Origin: Hypericum androsaemum
Taxonomy: Eukaryota; Streptophyta; Magnoliopsida; Malpighiales; Hypericaceae
NCBI GenBank assembly: GCA_963995505.1
Contig: OZ023192.1
Span: forward strand, 8,787,001-8,851,000
Length of the DNA stretch: 64,000 nt
Direction: 5' to 3'
The notes under the pieces were generated by a model. That model saw only the letters and a list, made by a program, of their open reading frames with translations. It did not search any database and had not been told where the DNA came from. This document shows positions 60,001 to 64,000 of the stretch, piece after piece. Positions within the stretch are counted from its first letter, which is position 1; every line of letters begins with the position of its first letter. A program made the translations under genes and the position numbers.

Positions 60001-63000
60001 CTTATCTTTTCTTGCCATTTCTTGCCTTTTCTTATCTTTTCTTGCCTTTTCCTCATTTTCTTGTGTTTTCATGCCTTTTCCTTGCCTTATCTTTTCTTAT
60101 CTTGCCTTTTCTTGCCATATTTTACCTTTTCCTTGCATTTTCTTTCCTTTTCTTACCATATCTTACCTCATCTTTCCTTTTCCTTGTATTTTCTTTCCTT
60201 TTCTTACATTATCTTACCTCATCTTGCCTTTTCTTTCATTTTCCTTGCCTTTTCAATCCTTTTCCTTTCCCTTTCTGACCTTTTCTTGTCTTATCTTTCC
60301 TTTTATTGCCCTTTCATTCCTTTTCCTTGCCTTTTCTTTCCATTTCTTGCCTTTTCTTTCTTTTCTTGCCTTTTCCTAGCCTTTTCCTAGCCTTTTCTTG
60401 AATTTTCTTGCCTTATCTTTCCTTTTCTTTCCTTTTCTTGCCTTTTCTTGCCTTTCTTGCCTTTTCTTGCCTTTCTTGCCTTTTCTTCCCTGTTCTTTCC
60501 TTTTCTTGCCTTTTCTTTCCTTTTCTTGCCTTTCATGCCTTTTCCTTACTTTTTCTTGCCTTTTCATATCTTATCTTGCCTTTCCCTTTCCTTTTCTTTC
60601 CTTTTCTTGCCTTTTCTTGCCTTATCTTGCCTTTTCATGTCTTTTCCTTTCCTTTTCTTACCTTATCTTGCCACAACTTTCCTTTTCTTTCCATTTCTTG
60701 CCTTTCCTTCACTTTTTTGCCTTTTCTTGCCTTTTCTTGCCTTTTCCTTGCCTTTTCCTTGCCTTTTCTTTCCTTTTCATGCCTTTTCATGCCTTTTCTT
60801 AACTTATCTTTCCTTTTCTTGCCTTTTCCATGCCTTTTCTTGCCTTTTGTTGCCATTTCTTTCCTTTTCCAAGCCTTTTCTTGAATTTTCTTGCCTCTTG
60901 TTTTCTTATCTTGCCTTTTCTTGCCTTATCTTGCCTTTTCTTACATTTTCTTGCCTTTTCTTGCCTTATCTTTCCTTTTTTTTGCCTTTTCTCACCTATT
61001 CCTTGCATTTACTTGCCTTATCTTGCCTTATCTTTCCTTTTCTTGCCTTATCTTTCCTTTTCATTCCATTTGTTTCCTTTTCTTATCTTTTCTTGCCTTA
61101 TCTTGCCATTTCTTACCTTTTCTTACCTTTTCCATTCCTTTTCTTGCCTTTTCTTGCCGTTTTATTCCTTTTCTTGCCATTTCTTGCATTTTCTTGCCAT
61201 TTCTTGCCTTTTCTTATCTTTTCTTGCCTTTTCTTACCTTTTCGTGCATTTTCATGCCTTTTCCTTGCCTTATCTTTTCTTTTCTTTCCTTTTCTTGCCT
61301 TATTTTGCCTTTTCCTTGCATTTTCTTTACTCTTCTTGCCATATATTACCTCATCTTGCCTTTTCCTTGTATTTTCTTTCTTTTTCTTGCATTATCTTAC
61401 ATCATCTTGCCTTTTCTTTCATTTTCCTTGCCTTTTCAATCCTTTTCCTTTCCCTTTCTGACCTTTTCTTGCCACATCTTTCCTTTTCTTGCCCTTTCAT
61501 TCCTTTTCCTTGCCTTTTCTTTCCATTTCTTGCCTTTTCTTTCTTTTTCTTGCCTTTTCCTAGCCTTTTCCTTGCCTTTTCTTGCCATTTCTTGCCTTAT
61601 CATTCCTTATCTTTCCTTTTCTTTCCTTTTCTTACCTTTTCTCGCATGTTCTTTCCTTTTCTTGCCTTTTCTTTCCTTTTCTTGCCTTTTCCGTACTTTT
61701 TCTTGCCTTTTCTTCTCTTATCTTGCCTTTTCCTTTCCTTTTCTTTCCTTTTCTTGCCTTTTCTTGCCTTATATTGCCTTTTCCTTTCCTTTTCTTACCT
61801 TATCTTGCCACATCTTTCCTTTTCTTTCCATTTCTTGCGTTTCCTTCCCCTTTTTTGCCTTTTCTTGCCATGTCTTGCCTTTTCTTACTTTTTCCTTGCC
61901 TTTTATTTCCTTTCCTTGCCTTATCTTACCTTTTCTTGCCTTTTCATTCCTTTTCCTTGCCTTATCTTTCCTTTTCTTCCCTTATCTTTCCCTTTCTTGC
62001 CTTATCTTTCCTTTTCTTGCCTTTTCATTCCTTCTCCTTGCCTTTTCTTGCTTTTTTTTCTTTTCTTGCTTTTCCATACATTTTCTTGCCTTATCTCACC
62101 TTTTCTTACCTTTCTTGCCTTTTCTCACCTTTTATTTCCTTTTCTCACCTTTTCTTTCCTTTTCATGCCTTTTCCTTGCCTTTTCTTGCCTTATCTTGCC
62201 TTTTCTTCCCTTATCTTGCCTTTTCATACCTTTTTATTGCCTTTTCTTGCCTTATATTTCCTTTTCTTGCATTTTCTTGCATTTTCCTTGCCTTTTCTTT
62301 CTTTTTCATGCATTTTCTTGCCTTTTCTTGCCTTATCTTTCCTTTTCATGCCCTTCCCATGCCTTTTCAGGCCTTTTCTTTGCTTTTCTTGCCTTATCTT
62401 TCCTTTTCTTTCCTTTTCTTTTTTTTCTTACCTTTTCTTGCCTTTTCATGCCTTTTCTTGCCTTCTCCTTACCTTTTCTTGCCTTATCTTTCCTTTTTTT
62501 TTCCATTTCTCACCTTTTCCTTGCCTTTTCTTGCCTTTTTTTTTGCCTTTTCTTGCCTTATCTTTCCTTTTCTTTCCATTTCTTTCCATTTCTTTCCTTT
62601 TCTTGCATTTTCTTGCCTTTTCTTGCTTTTTCTTTCTTTTCCTTGCCTTTTCTCGCCTTATCTTACCTTTTATTGCTGTTTCATTCCTTTTCTTCCCATT
62701 GCTTGCATTTTCTTGCCATTTCTTGCCTTTTCTTATCTTTTCTTTCCTTTTCTTGCCCTTTCATTCCTTTTCCTTGCCTTTTCTTTCCATTTCATGCCTT
62801 CTCTTTATTTTTCTTGTCTTTTCCTTGCCTTTTCCTTTCCTTTTCTTTCTTTTTCTTGTCTTTTCCTTGCCTTTTCTTGCCTTATCTTTCCTTATCTTAC
62901 CTTTTCTTGCCTTTTCTTACCTTTTCTTTCCTTTTCTTACCTTTTCTTTCCTTTTCTTACGTTTTCTCGTGTGTTATTTCCTTTTCTTCTCTTTTTTTGC

Positions 63001-64000
63001 CTTTTCTTTCCTTTTCTTGCCTTTTCATGCATTTTCCTTACTTTTTCTGGCCTTTTGTTATCTTATCTTGCCTTTTCCTTGCCTTTTATTTCCTTACCTT
63101 GCCTTATCTTGCCTTTTCTTGCCTTATCTTGCCTTTTCCTTTTCTTTTCATTCCTTTCCTTTTCTTTCCATTTCTTGCCTTACCTTCCCTTTTTTGCCTT
63201 TTCTTGCCTTTTCCTTGCCTTTTATTTCCTTTTCTTTCCTTATCTTACCTTTTCTTGCCTTTTCTTTCCTTTTCCTTGCCTTATCTTTCCATTTCTTGCC
63301 TTATCTTTCCTTTTCTTGCCTTTTCATTCCTTTTCCTTGCTTTTTCTTGCCTTTTTTCCTTTTCTTTCCTTATCTCACCTATTCTTACCTTTCTTGCCTT
63401 TTCCTTGCCTTTTCTTACCTAATCTTGCATTTCCTTCCCTTTTCTTGCTTTTCATGCCTTTTAATTGCCTTTTCTTGCCATATCTTTCCTTTTCTTGCCT
63501 TATCTTGCCTTTTCCTTGCCTTTTCCTGCCCTTTCATTCCTTTTCCTTGCCTTTTCTTTCCATTTCTTGTCATTTCTTTATTTTTCTTGTCTTTTCCTTG
63601 CCTTTTCTTTCTTTTTCTTGTCTTTTCCTTGCCTTTTCTTGCCTTATCTTTCCTTATCTTTCATTTTCTTTCCTTTTCTTACCTTTTCTCGCCTGTTCTT
63701 TCCTTTTCTTGCCTTGCCTTTCCTTTTCTTGCCTTATCATGCCTTTCCCTTACTTTTTCTTGCCCTTTGTTATCTTATCTTGCCTTTTCCTTGCCTTTTT
63801 TCCTTTCCTTTCCTTTTCTTTCCTTTTCTTGCCTTATCTTGCCTTTTCTTGCCTTATCTTGCCTTTTCTTGCCTTTTCCTTTCCTTTTCTTGGCTTATCT
63901 TTCCTTTCCTTTTCTTGCCTTATCTTGCCACATCTTTCCTTTTCTTTCAATTTCTTGCCTTACCTTCCCTTTTTTGCCTTTTCTTGCCTTTTCCTTGCCT
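54059..64000 (+). repeat. Pyrimidine satellite, right block, distinct subfamily
   Basis: 10-11 bp units as elsewhere, but richer in CCTTTTCTTTCC steps. The marker GCCACATCTTTCC recurs near 54131, 55692, 57315, 59331, 61471, 61807 and 63927, with a variant at 60670, and I did not see it left of the island. The left-block marker GCCTTTACTTGCATT seems absent here. Another marker, TTTTCAATCC, recurs near 55303, 56936, 58493, 60250 and 61437, giving higher-order spacings of about 1.2-1.8 kb. Blocks around 55.45 and 57.08 kb (offset ~1633 bp), and around 58.9-59.4 and 63.5-64.0 kb (offset ~4.56 kb), read nearly alike. A 21-bp triplet of CGCCTTTTCATGCCTTTTCCT occurs at about 59650-59715. The array runs off the window end. 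No gene is seen. Confidence 0.93.

Noticed and set aside
56776..60390. A 1204-codon + strand open frame and many similar long frames in the satellite
   Set aside because: Composition is a hydrophobic decamer repeated with drift, several overlapping frames are open at once, and the cause (lack of purines) is plain. No domain, promoter or start context.
1..64000. tRNA, rRNA or other structural RNA genes
   Set aside because: No cloverleaf-like or rRNA-like sequence was seen. The only tRNA-related sequences are primer binding sites.

Overview
The window is plant nuclear repeat DNA, most likely from a eudicot; the species cannot be named from what is here. Evidence for a plant is an intact Ty3/gypsy retrotransposon of CRM-clade type, tRNA-iMet primer sites, TG...CA LTRs with 5-bp target duplications, and a large AT-rich non-coding LTR element. 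I see no ordinary host gene, rRNA, tRNA or CRISPR array. The only non-transposon coding trace is a fragment of about 49 codons near 54.0 kb.

Layout. (1) 1-34160 is a satellite array built from degenerate 10-11 bp pyrimidine units (CCTTTTCTTG, CCTTATCTTG, CCTTTTCCTTG) on the + strand. It has higher-order periodicity: about 1.8-kb units in the first 12.9 kb, a ~0.94-kb duplication at 16.3-18.1 kb, and a very recent 5.15-kb tandem duplication at 18151-23301 / 23302-28442. (2) 34161-50685 is one nested transposon block. A minus-strand, LARD-like LTR element (LTRs ~2.7 kb, 3.5-kb non-coding interior) sits in the satellite with a CTTTT target duplication. Its left LTR is split by a young, intact CRM-type retrotransposon (34432-41235). 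Its right LTR carries a 779-bp palindromic insertion (48580-49358) with two outward-facing TATA boxes. (3) 50691-53887 resumes the same satellite; removing the insertion restores a normal satellite phrase. (4) 53888-54058 is a unique-looking island with a clean short minus-strand reading frame. (5) 54059-64000 is a second satellite subfamily, related at unit level but with different marker variants and ~1.1-2.1 kb higher-order spacing. Satellite runs off both window ends and fills about 47 kb.

How it fits together. The only complete protein-coding gene is the CRM gag-pol polyprotein (1595 aa), which carries every enzyme the element needs; its last ~74 codons lie in the 3' LTR. The relative order of events can be read from the sequence. 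The satellite came first. The LARD-like element followed (its LTRs now differ by several percent). The palindrome entered one LTR. The CRM element (LTRs differing at 1 of 805 positions) and the 5.15-kb satellite duplication are both recent. Because CRM elements are known to prefer centromeres, a (peri)centromeric location is a reasonable but unproven inference.

Many very long reading frames (up to ~1200 codons) cross the satellite on the + strand. They are by-products of the pyrimidine bias and are not annotated as genes.
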